Below are positions 30,226 to 41,811 of a stretch of DNA of 64,000 nt, in pieces. The position numbers and the translations under genes were made by a program. Source of the stretch: Paracyclopina nana (Eukaryota > Arthropoda > Copepoda > Cyclopoida > Cyclopettidae); the NCBI GenBank assembly GCA_019096065.1, contig JAGUCH010000007.1:3122501-3186500 (forward strand), written 5' to 3'. The notes under the pieces are model-generated. The model worked only from the letters and a program-made list of their open reading frames with translations. It did no database searches and was not told the DNA's origin. Numbering within the stretch: the first letter of the stretch is position 1; every line of letters begins with the position of its first letter.

Positions 30226-31006
30226 ATGCCAATCATGACAGTTCTACCATCACTTTTGGCTTTTTTAGCAGTTTTTGCTGCAAAAATCGAAGGAATTCCT
30301 ACAAAATTCAAGCAATTTGAAGGCACTCCAATTTTACTAGAACACTCTGGCTGGAAACCTGTCAAAGTCAACATTGTGCCAATTTATGAGCCCACTCCAA
30401 TCCCTTTAAAAAGTAGGCAATTTGAGGAAGTTGAAGAGAGCAGTGAGCCCAATTTTGATGGGCCAACAATTGTAAGCAAGAAATTAAGGCACTGCCACAG
30501 TCATAGCCCTAATCTTGCACTTTTTAGCAAACACAGATCCCTGAAAATGAGCAAGTTTTGGTAGAGGAGAAAAAGAGGAGACCAAGAAGAAGGAAGGAGA
30601 GCTATGATAACAATAAAAAGGGTGTTAAAATCCTGAGGCATTCAGCAAGTGTGAGCCAAAAGGACAACAAAGCCTATCATTTTGAGTAAAGCTTTAGAAA
30701 ATTGATTGTATATTTTATAACTGCAAATGGGTCCAATTAAGTTTTCAGAGTGAAAATGGAATTACCAGGACCGAAGATGGATACTTGAAAAACCTTGGTG
30801 AAAATGGGAAGAATCCTGCTCAAGTCATGTCAGGATCTTATTCTTACATTGGCCCAGATGGCAAGGTAAGAAAGCACCAAAATTTCCTAAGCAACAATAA
30901 AAAAATGACTTTTTTCCCACAGACCTACACAATTACTTATGTGGCTGATGAAAATGGGTTCAGGGCAGAAGGCAGCCATCTACCACAATCTGTTGCTGGC
31001 AAATAA
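30226..31006 (+). CDS. RR-1 type cuticle protein
   Basis: Secreted chitin-binding cuticle protein. Four exons, 30226-30471, 30537-30685, 30751-30865 and 30923-31006, give 197 aa. The N-terminus is hydrophobic (LPSLLAFLAVFAA), a signal peptide; a second ATG at 30235 is also possible. The middle is basic (KKRRPRRRKES), perhaps a processing site. The R&R consensus is RR-1-like: ENGITRTEDGYLKN, GSYSYIGPDGK and ITYVADENGFRAEGSHLP. The aromatic residues that contact chitin are present. Exon 3 must use the second AG of CAGAG (30746-30750); the first AG would bring in a stop. It ends only 15 residues after the core, so it is a compact member of the family. Confidence 0.87.
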
Positions 31007-31642
31007 ACATATTCTTCAACTAAGTTTTATTTACTTCACTCAGTTTTTTTATTATTATTCTGAAGGTAATACAAAAAGCCCTCTAATTTTAATGGAGGCA
31101 CAAGAATTTGTCACATTTATTTCCTCAAAATGTATTATTTTAATTAAAACACATTCAATGTTAAATCAGGGCTATCTCTAACGAGCAATCCTGACGGAAC
31201 TAAGTCATATTTAATCACGAAACTAAATTAAGCTTTTTCGTCCTCACCTAGTTGGCGCTGCAGTTGCGCTAGAACATAAAAAAATGCGGGAAATTCAAAC
31301 TGCAAATCTGGCTTAACTTGTGCGCCGGCGAGTACTCCTTTCACATGCCCACAAGCGCTACCAGACAAATCCAAAATAAAATTAGCCCATCACAATTACT
31401 GGCTTTTTAAAAGAGATTTTGGCATTAAATATGATTTCCACTGCAAAAACTATAATGAAAATCCACAGATCTACCTTAAAATTTCGTCTTGAAGCTTACC
31501 ACAGCGTAGTCACTCGATTAGTAACAGTACAGCTGCCGTAAGAGCTCACCTTATTAGTATAGATCATCTTGTGTTAAATAATGTTTTCCTTTATGATGTT
31601 TTAAAGGACTCAATGCAAGCCTTTGAATCATTTGCACTTTTT
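31007..31642. other. spacer downstream of two converging genes
   Basis: The RR-1 gene and the channel gene converge here, so this is 3' UTR and spacer. An ORF on the plus strand, 31571-31843, overlaps the last channel exon in antisense and is not a gene. Confidence 0.5.
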
Positions 31643-34600
31643 TCAGTTTATCTCCATATCTGTGGGCTCTATGTACCCTGCCTTAAAATATGTAATGAGG
31701 ATGAAAATAAAGACAAATATGAAGAAAGCAGAGGGAAAGAATATCTTTTGAAATTGGTTGATTCCTTGAGCAGTCCAATTGCTAGATTTCATGCGAAAGA
31801 ATTGCTGCAACCTAGACAATTTGTGCTTGACTTCAGCCTTTAAAATTAATTTGTTGAGTGAGCTAAGATCACAATTGAGGAAATTATGTTACCTTCATGT
31901 TTGATGTAGAATTGATATGGGTAAGTTCCATCTTTTCAGTTTGCTTCAGGCTTTGAGCAGATTTGAAGATAGCAGATTCTTGCTCTTTTTTGTAGTAGAC
32001 AAAAATGAGAATGTGAACAGCAGTCATGCAAGAAGTTGCCAGCAAAAAGAATAAGAGCCAATAATCAATTACCTGAAGAAAACAGCTTTAAATTGAAAGT
32101 GCCATATTCATAGAAAAATTAGAAACTTTAAAGTATGATGTTTTGGGAAGAGAGTCACTCAAGGATGACATTAATGAAGCCAACACCAGCAGAGAAGTGA
32201 GACCTCCCATAAACCTGAAAATGCAGAAATCAAGTCAAATCTCAAAAAGCACAACTGGTTTCAATTATTTGCCTGTCTGAAAAATCTTCCAAATCAATCC
32301 AAAAGGTGAGGTAAGCCAATAGTCCAAGCAAGAATGATTGAAAAAAGCTCTGTGATAAGTGGTAAACATATTGTCTTCCCATGTGCACAACCACCCTAAT
32401 TTCACTTCTTGATTCATTTAAGTGATCACCTAATCATAGGATAATCATTCTTAGGATGCTCAAAACTAGCATACTGTATGGTAATCTGTTAATGGCAATT
32501 ACCTCTCCCCATGTTGATGTCTGTAATAACAAATTCAACTAGAACTGTTGGCCCAACATACTCAACATCACCCGGGATGAGAACAAGATTTTGTTTGGTC
32601 ACAGAAACTGAATTGAACTCCATTTTACATATTTGATCATCAAATGGAAACATTCTGAGATTGAAAGTACATTGGTATTCAGCATAGAACCTGAGAGTTA
32701 GGAAATGAGCTCATACATCCAATGTTTTAACACTTCCCAAGTGGTTCAATTTTTTACCTTTGCATGAAAACAAGGCTGTTTTCAGAACCTTCATAAACAT
32801 AGTCTTCTGAATCCTTGGACACATCAAAATCATTTGGGCCCGAGTCCTTTCTGATTGAAAGAATTCTGGTACCATCAGGATCAACTCTTCCAGTTTTAGA
32901 ATTGCTAAATCCTTCCCACAAATTGTCAGTGACAACCAGAAGAAATAAAGCCAAAGAAGCTTCAACTATAGATACATACCAATTCTAGGAATAAAAATGT
33001 TGTTCTCATCTTCTTCAGAAATAAGATTCAAAAATGCATCTTCCCTCAAATTTTGGAATTTGAGTCTACTGTCCCTCCATGTAATGTTGACTTCCAAAAT
33101 GACACTAACAAAAATGACATCTTGCAATAGTAATAGTTTTTTTCTTAAATGCCAACCTCATTAAATTACCCTATCATCATGTCAATTGTATTGATCTGGT
33201 CAAAACTGATCAACTCTACTCCAAAATAAACTGGCAGAGGAGCATCAACCTTTGTTCCATTCTCCCATAGTTTTGGGGACAGCCCTTTTTCATAGCCTTC
33301 AGAGAATACAACCTGAAAAAGTAATTGACTATCAAATCATTGGATAGTGTATTATTAATAAATTTGCTGACTCTGACACACTCTTTTTCATCTGAGCCAT
33401 CAAGGCAGTCTTCATCTAAGTTGCATCTGCTTTCCAGAGGTATGCATGAGCCATCATCACAAGTGAACTCTGTTTCTTGGCAAGATGTAAATGTCAGCAT
33501 TACTTCTTCATTTTCAAGATTACACATAGGATTAAAGACCTGTATGTACGGGTTAGCCAGTGACGTCACTCACTGCCTTGAGAATAAGAACGGACGATCT
33601 CGTTTTTTGAGGAAGCGTGCGCTCAAATTAGCTATGTTATAAAGGGAAAACCCATCTTTGCGCTGACATTTTTAAGGCTTCTTTGAAAAAATAATTTTAG
33701 AATTGTTGGCAATGTAGTGATCAATTTTAATTCAAGACCTAGTTTTTGCAATGATTCTTTTTTGTAGAAAGATATTGCTTGATTATTTTGTACTGTATTT
33801 GTATTTTACAGAAAAAAAAGTGAAGAAGCTTGAACTAAGTCGAGCAGCAATTTTAACAATTTGGGCTTATCCCGATGGGCGATCAGAAAATGAAAATTCT
33901 TATCAAAAAATATCTCTTTTATCGGCTTACCTTTTTAAATTACGCACAAGACATAGCAATAATTTTTGGCTTTCCTAATTAACATAGCCATTTTCGCAGC
34001 TCCCCTGTCGGCAGGCTGGTCAATTTTCCCTTTCTAGATGACCGTCCATTCTTATTCCTAAGGTTGCGAACTACGTACATGCAGCCCTTTACATAGGATC
34101 AGTGACCCTCCATTTCTTTCTTCCTGTGGGATACCCATCACCATGGTAAAATGCTTCAGCATAGAATTGAAGCTGATCTAAATGCCAAGCTTTCAGGGTA
34201 TCATTCTAAGCAGAGATATTTATATTAAGATGGTTTAAAGAACTTAGGAAAGGATGCTAATCACCCATTTTATTCTTGAAGAGGATGGACCTTTGAAGTA
34301 AGGCTTTTCAATCCCATTTCTTTGCACATAATATTGTCTATCTTGTCTACTAGCCTTGCAAAGACCCCTAAGACTCAACACAGCAAATTGGGAGTAAAAC
34401 TCACAAACTGTGGAAAGTTCTCTGTTAAATAAGCAAAAATGAAAACTCCTTCTTTTGGAGTAAACTTTTGTAAACCCACCTTGGACTTTGTGGAGATTCA
34501 ACTGCACTGCCCCATTTGCCATGCCTACCTGGAAATCTTGTTATCAAATAGGCACAATTATTCAAGCCTCCACCATCACCAGATTTGAAGTTTGAATAAG

Positions 34601-36214
34601 TGATTGGACTATTTGTTTTCATATTCTGAAATGAAGTGTCACAGCAAAATTGATAGCATATCATAAAAATGTATCTTTTAAGGTTTACACTCCAATTCCA
34701 GTCAGCATCTCTTCTCATGCCAAGCCAAAGAGTCTTTCCCGATTGCTTATTCGCACCACAAATCTCATGATAGGCATCTCCATAATCAGCAACTGAGTTT
34801 CAGTATCATTCAATGGCATGGCAACAGAGCCACCCATTGACTTGCATAAAGCCTCAGCAGAATCAAGAGAAACTTTTTCAGGAAACATGATATAGTTTTT
34901 GGTAGGGATATCATTGCAGAAATCTGCAGTGCTCAAGCTCACTGAAGTCACCCTTGAAAGATTCCAATTTGATTGGCTCCAATCAAAGACATCTCCCAAA
35001 GGAGCATCTGAAAATAGTTTTTGAAACAATTCAGTTTGTCCATTTGACAGGCTGCAAAATCATCTCATTCTTATGAGAAAAATTTCAGTACACAAATTAA
35101 CAATTTTCACAATTAGTTATCTAGACTTTCTTTTCATTAATTTTTGTTTTAAAGTTTTTCAGCCCTAATCATATGGAAGTTGCTACAAATTGATATGTTT
35201 GCCAACTTCTGGACTGTATTGGTTTATTGAACATTTTGTGTCATGCTCAGGGTTGTCTTTGTGATTTTGAACCTTATGTGACAACAAATCTTACCTTTGC
35301 AGGTACTCATTTCAGATATTTTTGTCTCTGTTAGGTGATAGCTCCAAATATTGATGTAGCTTATCATACCAGAGAATGACTCCTCAATTTCAAAGCTTCC
35401 CCCCAAATTATCCTTAAACAAAGAGAATTCTTTCTAGGTGAAAAGTTTACTTTAAAAAATCATTGCTTACTTGGTCCTGGCCTAAAATCCAAGTGCCACC
35501 AGCAGGCCAATAATTAACTATTTTTGTAGGCTCTTGAGTGCCAGAATATTCTTTTACGCCATTTAGCCAAACTGTCATGCTTGCAGTTGAACTAGAAGAA
35601 ATCAACTTATTATCAAGTCAGATGAGGCAATGAAACTTACTTTGGGAAAGCTTCATGTGTGGCACAAACCAAGTTCCATCCAGCTTTTGGTACCTTGTTG
35701 ATTTCTGCAGATGTCCCACTTATTTCCACAATGAGAACATCCTCAAACACTGCAAGTAATATTATTTGTGGTATTCAAATATTGTTTAGCAACTAACTTA
35801 TGTACTTAGCATTGCACACAAAAACTTAGTTTGGCTGCTCCCTGATACAGGAATGTCATTGCAGTAGCTCCACATAGTATTAGATGCTCTCTGTAAAATA
35901 CATGTGCCAAAGAAGCAAGCAAAAGCATGAAAAGCCTAGTTAAAATACCGTGTACAGTATTTGGAACCAAGCACAAATTGTGAGTTTGTTGAGCTGAGGC
36001 AATTCTGGATCCAAGAGCAAAGCCCAGGATCATCATAAACACTTGGATTGAGATACCCTTCTTCTTGAAATACCAATGCATAAGTGTCTATGTAAGAAAA
36101 ATGCAATAATTATTTAACAGCACAAATTAAAAAAGGCCTACCTTGGTTTGCAGCATTAGTACTGGCAAGGCAAAAAATAATAGTAGCCAAAACAGTTGTG
36201 GTGAGCCTAAACAT
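31643..36214 (-). CDS. chimeric Cys-loop ligand-gated channel (pentraxin - C-type lectin - LDLa - channel)
   Basis: A 19-exon gene coding about 920 aa, allowing for one missing base. Signal peptide 1-20. Pentraxin/LamG-like domain (about 25-213) with [12 protein letters not shown] and [15 protein letters not shown]-type lectin domain (about 225-365) with [14 protein letters not shown] and NNCAYL. A linker with [12 protein letters not shown] receptor class A repeat (about 465-510) with [13 protein letters not shown] and [10 protein letters not shown]. Then a full Cys-loop receptor: ligand-binding domain with the loop [15 protein letters not shown] (13 residues between cysteines, FPFD motif), TM1 (exon 32429-32273), TM2 ([17 protein letters not shown]), TM3, and TM4 near the C-terminus ([13 protein letters not shown]). 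TM2 has no basic or acidic clue that settles ion choice. One exon (35007-34689) needs a 1-nt frame change inside the lectin domain near 34798-34803. One intron ends in a GC donor at 32272. Ligand unknown. Confidence 0.85.
33540..34084. mobile_element. inverted-repeat (MITE/introner-like) element forming an intron
   Basis: 545 bp with imperfect terminal inverted repeats. Outer parts 33540-33559 and 34064-34084 read CTGTATGTACG and, inverted, CTGCATGTACG. Inner parts 33576-33599 and 34040-34063 match at 20 of 24 positions (core GAATAAGAA). The left end has 16 extra bases including the palindrome GTGACGTCAC. It fills nearly all of one intron of the channel gene, and its left tip supplies the splice acceptor (minus-strand CATACAG). 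Flanks carry a similar 16-mer: minus-strand GTCTTTAATCCTATGT (33539-33524) and GTCACTGATCCTATGT (34106-34091). No internal coding capacity is seen. Confidence 0.65.
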
Positions 36215-38226
36215 GTTCACCAATGGTGCAGAGCTTACTAAATTGTCGTTTGGGCAAAAAATTGACATTCTCTATTTGCACAAATTAGGCGACCAAAAAC
36301 ATTGCCAAAGCACAGTGGATCAAAAAACTGATTTGACGCGCACAAGAAATTACGTCAAATCGCAAGTTTCCGATTTTGGCACCAATTTTTGGCTTCTAAT
36401 TTGCATGACTTCTAGGTTATCTAAAGAGAACAAATTAATGTTAATTGGCAGGTAAAGACTCAAAATTGGCAGAGTAAATTAATTTTTGGGTTGATACTGG
36501 CGAATTCAGCGCAACAGCAATTTTGAGCAAAATTGTGCAAAAATTGAATTTTCCATAACTTTTTATTCCAAACGAATCCAATTGAGTGACCAAGTAAGGG
36601 AAGTCAAACTTATTGCATGAATTGATAATCCACCAGAATTGGAAGCTCTTACTTGCCCTCCCAAGTGCTAGGATGCAACATTTTTGGCTTACTACGCTGA
36701 TTTAGCGGCTTTTTTTCGTGCGCGTGAAATCGGCAAATAAGCCCAGTGTGCAAAGGAGCCATAGATTATTTGAGCAGAAATAAACAGATATTAAATACTT
36801 AAAATATTTTTGCTAGTTTATTGAAATAACCAATCACTAGAGTTAATTTCGAGCTCAAAATTACTTTGCTCTTGCAATTGTTAGTCACCAAACCAAGTTG
36901 ATCCTTAATTGTTCATAGCTTACTATTTCATTCATGAACATGAAAGCTTAATATCTCAGTTTTTGACATTAGTGCTTTCAAACGACCATATGCATAATTC
37001 ATAATAACATGGCAAAAAAAAGGGCTTTTTTCCCTCCATATAGAATTAATTGTCACATTTAACAAATCATGTAGCTATTTTTGCACCTATGAGACAATTA
37101 CGAAAAGTTATATAAGTTAAAACCTTAGCTTTGCCCATGATACATTATTGCTAATTTTTGCAGGCAAATAAGGAGGAACATTTTTGTGGGGATTTTTTTG
37201 GCAATTCATAGGAAGAAACTGAATACAGCCGAATCAATAAAGCTTTACTCGTATTTGATTAGACCATTCTGAAAAAGCTCTTCACATAAAACATGATGGG
37301 CAAAATTAGCCATTACTGGCAATGCCCATAAAGGTCACATGCTACATTGAACATGCAAAGTTTGGGTTTTCCAAGGACATAATTATGAAAAATTAGCAGT
37401 TCTAGCTCGGAAAAAAAGCAGTGGTTCAAACGAGGTAAATGGAGCCTTTGTGAAAGTACTTTAATAGAGCTAAAAAGGCCGATTAGGTAGAATGATCGAA
37501 TACGCAACTTCCAATTGTGAAACAAAAATGACTGGCGCATTTTTACCTTTCCTCTGAAGATGCACAAAATAAGTTGGAATTTGCGTCTTAGTAGATTTCT
37601 TGCTTTTTCAGGCTTCAATTTCGCAACACTGTGCCTTTTCAGCTAAAAAAATCTTCTAGATAACAAATTGCAAAAATTACCGCGATTCTTCGCGAATGGA
37701 CGTCATTGTTATGATTTAATAAACAAGCAGCAGCATACCAGATAAGGCTAACTTGGGCCCAAAGCTTTAAACTGGCTTTTTTCAGAGAAATTCGATTGTA
37801 AACAAAAGTACTTTAGTAGGCAGTTAGTTTTGTTGTAAATGGTAAAAAAGCAACAGTAGTCATGGGTCTATGAATACGGCCTGAATTCTCCGTTCAGGTA
37901 AGCAGCAATTTTTAATGTCAATAAAAATCAGGAACAATGCAAGAACATTTGCAAACTTGCGCTAAACGGCTAAACTTACTTTACAAATAGTCATAATATT
38001 GAACATTTCTGAGCTAATTTGGTGACCCGAAAAATTGGTTTTTTTTATAACTAAAAACTTTTGAATTTTCGTTGACAAATTCACTTTGGAGGGAATTAAT
38101 TATTGGTCTAACTCAATATTTTCCTTCTTCACCTCATAAAAAACAACCATTTCTTCTCTTCTAAAATGCAGTACTTAAAAAGATGTGGATATTTGAAAAT
38201 CTGGAAACTCTGCTTTTGTTATTGTT
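36215..38226. other. gene-poor spacer
   Basis: AT-rich; the first part is the promoter side of the channel gene. Short ORFs (for example 36198-36455 and 37313-37618) lack any protein signature. I found no RNA gene or repeat. Confidence 0.45.
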
Positions 38227-38634
38227 TTGAATTTTGATTTGACGGAAAAATTTCTCGCGCATAAATATGTTCGCCTTTCATACAAAACAGTGAAAACACG
38301 AAGATCATCCAAGATCGCTCAAGCCATTGAGGACTCTGTGTTTGCCCTAGCTCACAGTGAAATTGTAGGAAATGCCAGTGATGATGCTGGTACCAAAGTG
38401 GTTGAGCAAGATGACAACTTTGACGAGGACATTTTCATGAAGGATTTGTCAGCCGAAAAACCAAGCTGGCAGATGGCAGATGATCTTTTGGAGGCAGAAG
38501 ATTCTGATGATGATGAAGAAGAAGAGGTGACTGAGCATGCCAAAGTTCAGCTTGGACAAATGTTTGAAATGGAGGGAGTTGAGTATGATGTTGAAGAGGA
38601 AGAAAAGGCTTATTTGTCCAAGGAGAATCATTAA
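38227..38634 (+). pseudogene. acidic ORF fragment, perhaps the N-terminal part of the AATF pseudogene
   Basis: A 136-codon open frame without an ATG at its start; the first in-frame Met is far inside (MKDLSAEK). The second half is very acidic (EAEDSDDDEEEEV). A further acidic stretch in another frame follows at about 38640-38720 (WFDNDEDDLSEDEDD). AATF has an acidic N-terminal half and lies just downstream in decayed form, so this may be its remains. The sequence match itself is not specific enough to prove it. Confidence 0.4.
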
Positions 38635-38820
38635 TTAAGGCCTGCCAAAAGCAAATTTATGCTGCTTGGTTTGACAATGATGAAGATGACCTCAGTGAAG
38701 ATGAAGATGACAAGCCTGAGTAAGTGCAAAATCTCCAAACAATGACCGAACCAGGAGGAATCAGAATTGGAAAACATTTAAAGCTGCCTTGAATGGTGTA
38801 AAAAACACCAGCTTTTTTTG

Positions 38821-39219
38821 GCCAAGATCCTGGATCAGCTTTTGCACCTAAAATTACTGATGCTAAGCAGAAATTTAGTACTGGATCAACTCCCTCCTGT
38901 CGTTGAAAAGAAAAGGTAGCTCAATGACTATGACAAGTGTCTGGAGTCTAACTTTGAAGCCTTGACAGTCTGGAGAAACTCCACACTAGAAGATTGGAAT
39001 GATAGGACCAAGATTGCAGCCAGTTTCTCCGGATTTGATACATCAGTAGTCAAACAAATTGATCATATGATGGTCACTAAAGCAACCAACGGTTCCAAGA
39101 CTAGCTTTGACATCCATGCCAAGCTATTCAATTTCATGACCCCTACTTATCCTATGTCAACTCTTTCAGAAGAAATCAAAACAGAGTTGTTTGGGTCTTT
39201 ATTTAAAGGTCATCAGTAA
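38821..39219 (+). pseudogene. AATF/Che-1-like pseudogene fragment
   Basis: AATF is a nucleolar ribosome-biogenesis factor. Matching pieces stand in order: ILDQLLHLKLLML (AATF N-terminal conserved block), then LTVWRNSTLEDWNDRTKIA with FDTSVVKQIDHMM (central block), then FDIHAKLFNFMTP and KTELFGSLFK (the conserved C-terminus). Two long internal stretches are missing. An in-frame TAG precedes LNDYDK near 38917. No intron separates the pieces, which suggests a retroposed or otherwise decayed copy. Confidence 0.72.
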
Positions 39220-39295
39220 ATATTTCCTTATTGTGAATTTTTCTGAATATTTGATGTGCTATAAACTAGTGCTTCAGAATTCTCTTTACTTTTGG

Positions 39296-39535
39296 CTACT
39301 TTTCAGCCTTGATATGGTGTAAATCTTCTTCATCGAAGTGATGAGGCCTTGAGCTCTTTTGCAAGTCTACATCTGTAGGTGTCAACTCTTGATTCTTGAA
39401 TCTTTTCCTCAATGTGTTAATCACGGCTACAATGATTGTACCACCAATCGAAATTCCTGGTATGGACAATAAAAGCCACATGCTTTCATAAGTCTTGCTG
39501 AAGAGACTTGCATCTTCATTGTTGTAGTCAGACAT
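39296..39535 (-). CDS. small single-pass membrane protein, hypothetical
   Basis: 79 aa from the ATG at 39535 (MSDYNNEDAS). One hydrophobic segment, SMWLLLSIPGISIGGTIIVAVI (about 18-39, shown here split: SMWLLLSIPG then ISIGGTIIVAVI), is followed by RKRFKN and a polar tail. By the positive-inside rule the N-terminus is outside. It lies just downstream of ACOX3 on the same strand with 180 bases between. I do not recognise it. A clean ATG, a single well-formed anchor and no overlap with other genes favour a real gene; short length keeps confidence modest. Confidence 0.45.
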   Translation of the reverse strand: MSDYNNEDASLFSKTYESMWLLLSIPGISIGGTIIVAVINTLRKRFKNQELTPTDVDLQKSSRPHHFDEEDLHHIKAEK

Positions 39536-39715
39536 TTTGATTGGCCTTGGCTATTATCTGCTTCTTATTGTGTAACCGTCTCTTAAAAAGAACTGATAAG
39601 TGATTGAGGCTTTGATCAACAATTCAGGTGTTTTTGTTCCTTGAATTTTAGCTGTTGAGTACATTGCTGAATTAATGTAGGAATGTGATTTATGATCCCA
39701 TAAAAAAGCAGAATG

Positions 39716-41811
39716 TTACAATTTTGATTTGTCAAGTATGTGGGGCCAGTACTTGGCTCTTGCAAATGAATTGCCAGTTTGATAGAAGGACTGCTGAAGG
39801 TGCTTGTATACATCTCCATCTGAGTTGCCAAGCACTGAGTTCAGTATGAAGTCAGGTGGTGCCAGAACATCCACCAAAGCTACTGCATTGGGACACAAAC
39901 TTCTGCATTGCTCCACCAGGTTGTCATGTATCTTGGTCACTTGATTGCTAGACACAAGGATTTTGTACTCATACAAGTGGCCAAGATGCTTTTCAAGACT
40001 CCATGATCCATAGATAGCAGCCAGTTGGGTCAAGACAGACTTTTCTTCTTTATCAAAATCTGGAAACTGACAGTACTGGATGAACCTGTCCAGCATTGTC
40101 ATCTGGATGAAAGCAATGGACAGGGTCCTAGCTGTGAAGAATTGGCTCTCATTCTTGGCTGCAAACTCATCCAGTCCCTTGTTCAAGTTGGACTTGATCT
40201 TGGACTCAGTTGCCACAATCAGATGAACAACCAAGGCTTGAAAAATCTTGAGTACCTTGGCTGGACAATTGAAATCCTCATAATTGAATGAAGACTTGAG
40301 CAAAACTTGAGCATTCTTGAGAAAGTTCAAGCTGCCAAAAACTGACTCTTTTCTGCCCTCTTTCCAAGCAATCAAGAGCCAATTGGAAGTCTGTTGAAGA
40401 AGCACATTGTTGTCTCCCTCATAGGTGCAATTGGCATCATTGTCATCCCTAAGTTGGCCAAACCTGGCAGCTTTCAAGTACCCATGACCTCCACAAGCTT
40501 CTCTGCACTCTTGGATGGCAGCTTGAGCAGTCCAACCTGCTATAGGCTTTCCAGCTGAAGACAACCCATGAATCTCTTGACCCATCAAGGCTACCTGATC
40601 GGGATCTTCCTTGGCCATGCCAGCCATCAAAAAGGTGAAAAAGTTCTCACTGAAATCCCTGCTGAAATGGTGGTGGACAAAGGCGGCAGCTAGGTAAGGG
40701 AAAAGGCGCAATTGTTGCATTTGGTACTCAATTACTGCCAGTTCTTGTCCAAACTTGTCACTGCCAAATTGTCGCCTCACAGCTGAGTACCTAATGGCAA
40801 TTGTGACTGCCAAGTGCAAGTTCATGTTGGCCATGTTGATGATTCCAACTCTGCCACTGGACAGGTTCCCTAAGGAAGCTCCAAACCTTTTCCGTGGGTC
40901 CTTGAATGGAGTCTTGTACTCACCGTCCACAGTGACATCTCCATTTTTGTTCAACAAACTTTCTCTGGGAACCTTTAAGCAACAAAAATTAACTTAACAT
41001 CATAAAACATCTGACTATCTATATGATATACTTTGTAGTTGTCAAAGAGCAAAAAGCCATTGTCAACCCCATTGAGTCCTATTTTGCCACCCATGTCTCC
41101 TATGATGACACCAGGATAAGGTTTCATGGTCTTAGGATCCCTGATAGGTACCAAGAAGTTGTGCAGTCCGTGATTGGTCCCATCACCCATGATGAGTTGA
41201 GCAAAGACACTTGCATGAGTAGCAGTCTCTGCCATATTTCCTGACCATGCTTTGGCAGCCTCAAAATCTGGTGTATGCAGGATAAATTGTCCACTGGCCT
41301 TGTCATACATAGCTGTTGTTCTCATTGCTTTAGTGTTGGTTCCATGGCTGATTTCAGTCAAAGCAAAACAGCCAAAAGACTTTCCATGCAATAGGTCTTG
41401 GACAAAAGGCATGTGCCTCTCAGTTCCAGCTCCTATGATGTTTGACACCAAAAAGTCAACAAGGAGCATTTTTCTGGCTGCCACTGACCAATCATACATT
41501 CCCACAGCTCCCACCCAAGCCATGGACTTTTGGGGTTGGTACATGTCCGCAAAATCAAGTTCAATTAGTCTTTTCACTTTTTGCAATGTTGACTCCCTAA
41601 TAGATTGGAGATCTGTCATGCCCCTTTCATGGTCAAACATTGGATCCAGTTCCATGTGCTTCCAAATTGCCATTTTGAGGGACAGTATCTCTTCAGAGTG
41701 GAATTTTATGCGAAAGCCTCTCCAGTTAAAAGTGGCCATGGACCTAAAATAGTCCAGTGGGCCTTTCCTTTGTGGTAATGGGCTCAACTTGTCTAATATT
41801 GCTTCAGACAT
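39716..41811 (-). CDS. ACOX3: peroxisomal acyl-CoA oxidase 3 (pristanoyl-CoA oxidase type)
   Basis: Flavoenzyme doing the first step of peroxisomal beta-oxidation, giving a trans-2-enoyl-CoA and hydrogen peroxide. Two exons, 41811-41032 and 40972-39716, give 678 aa. Start ATG at 41811 (MSEAILDKL). The N-terminus RKGPLDYFRSMATFNWRG fits ACOX3 and not ACOX1. FAD/acyl-CoA dehydrogenase motifs: GCFALTEISHGTNTKAM, DNGFLLFDNYKV, RRQFG, CREACGGHGY with the catalytic Glu in the TYEGDNNVLLQQT block. It ends SKL, a type 1 peroxisome targeting signal. Length is near the vertebrate enzyme (about 700). All key residues appear intact. Confidence 0.94.

Noticed and set aside
30681-30751. Apparent in-frame stop in the RR-1 cuticle gene
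   Set aside because: Donor at 30686 with the second AG of CAGAG restores the frame.
31643-31893. Impression that the channel lacks TM4
   Set aside because: A further exon, 31837-31643, carries TM4 and the stop codon.
32935-32980. Apparent non-canonical GT-GG intron in the channel gene
   Set aside because: Using the AG at 32913-32912 gives a normal 68-nt intron and the family sequence IPRIGFSNSK.
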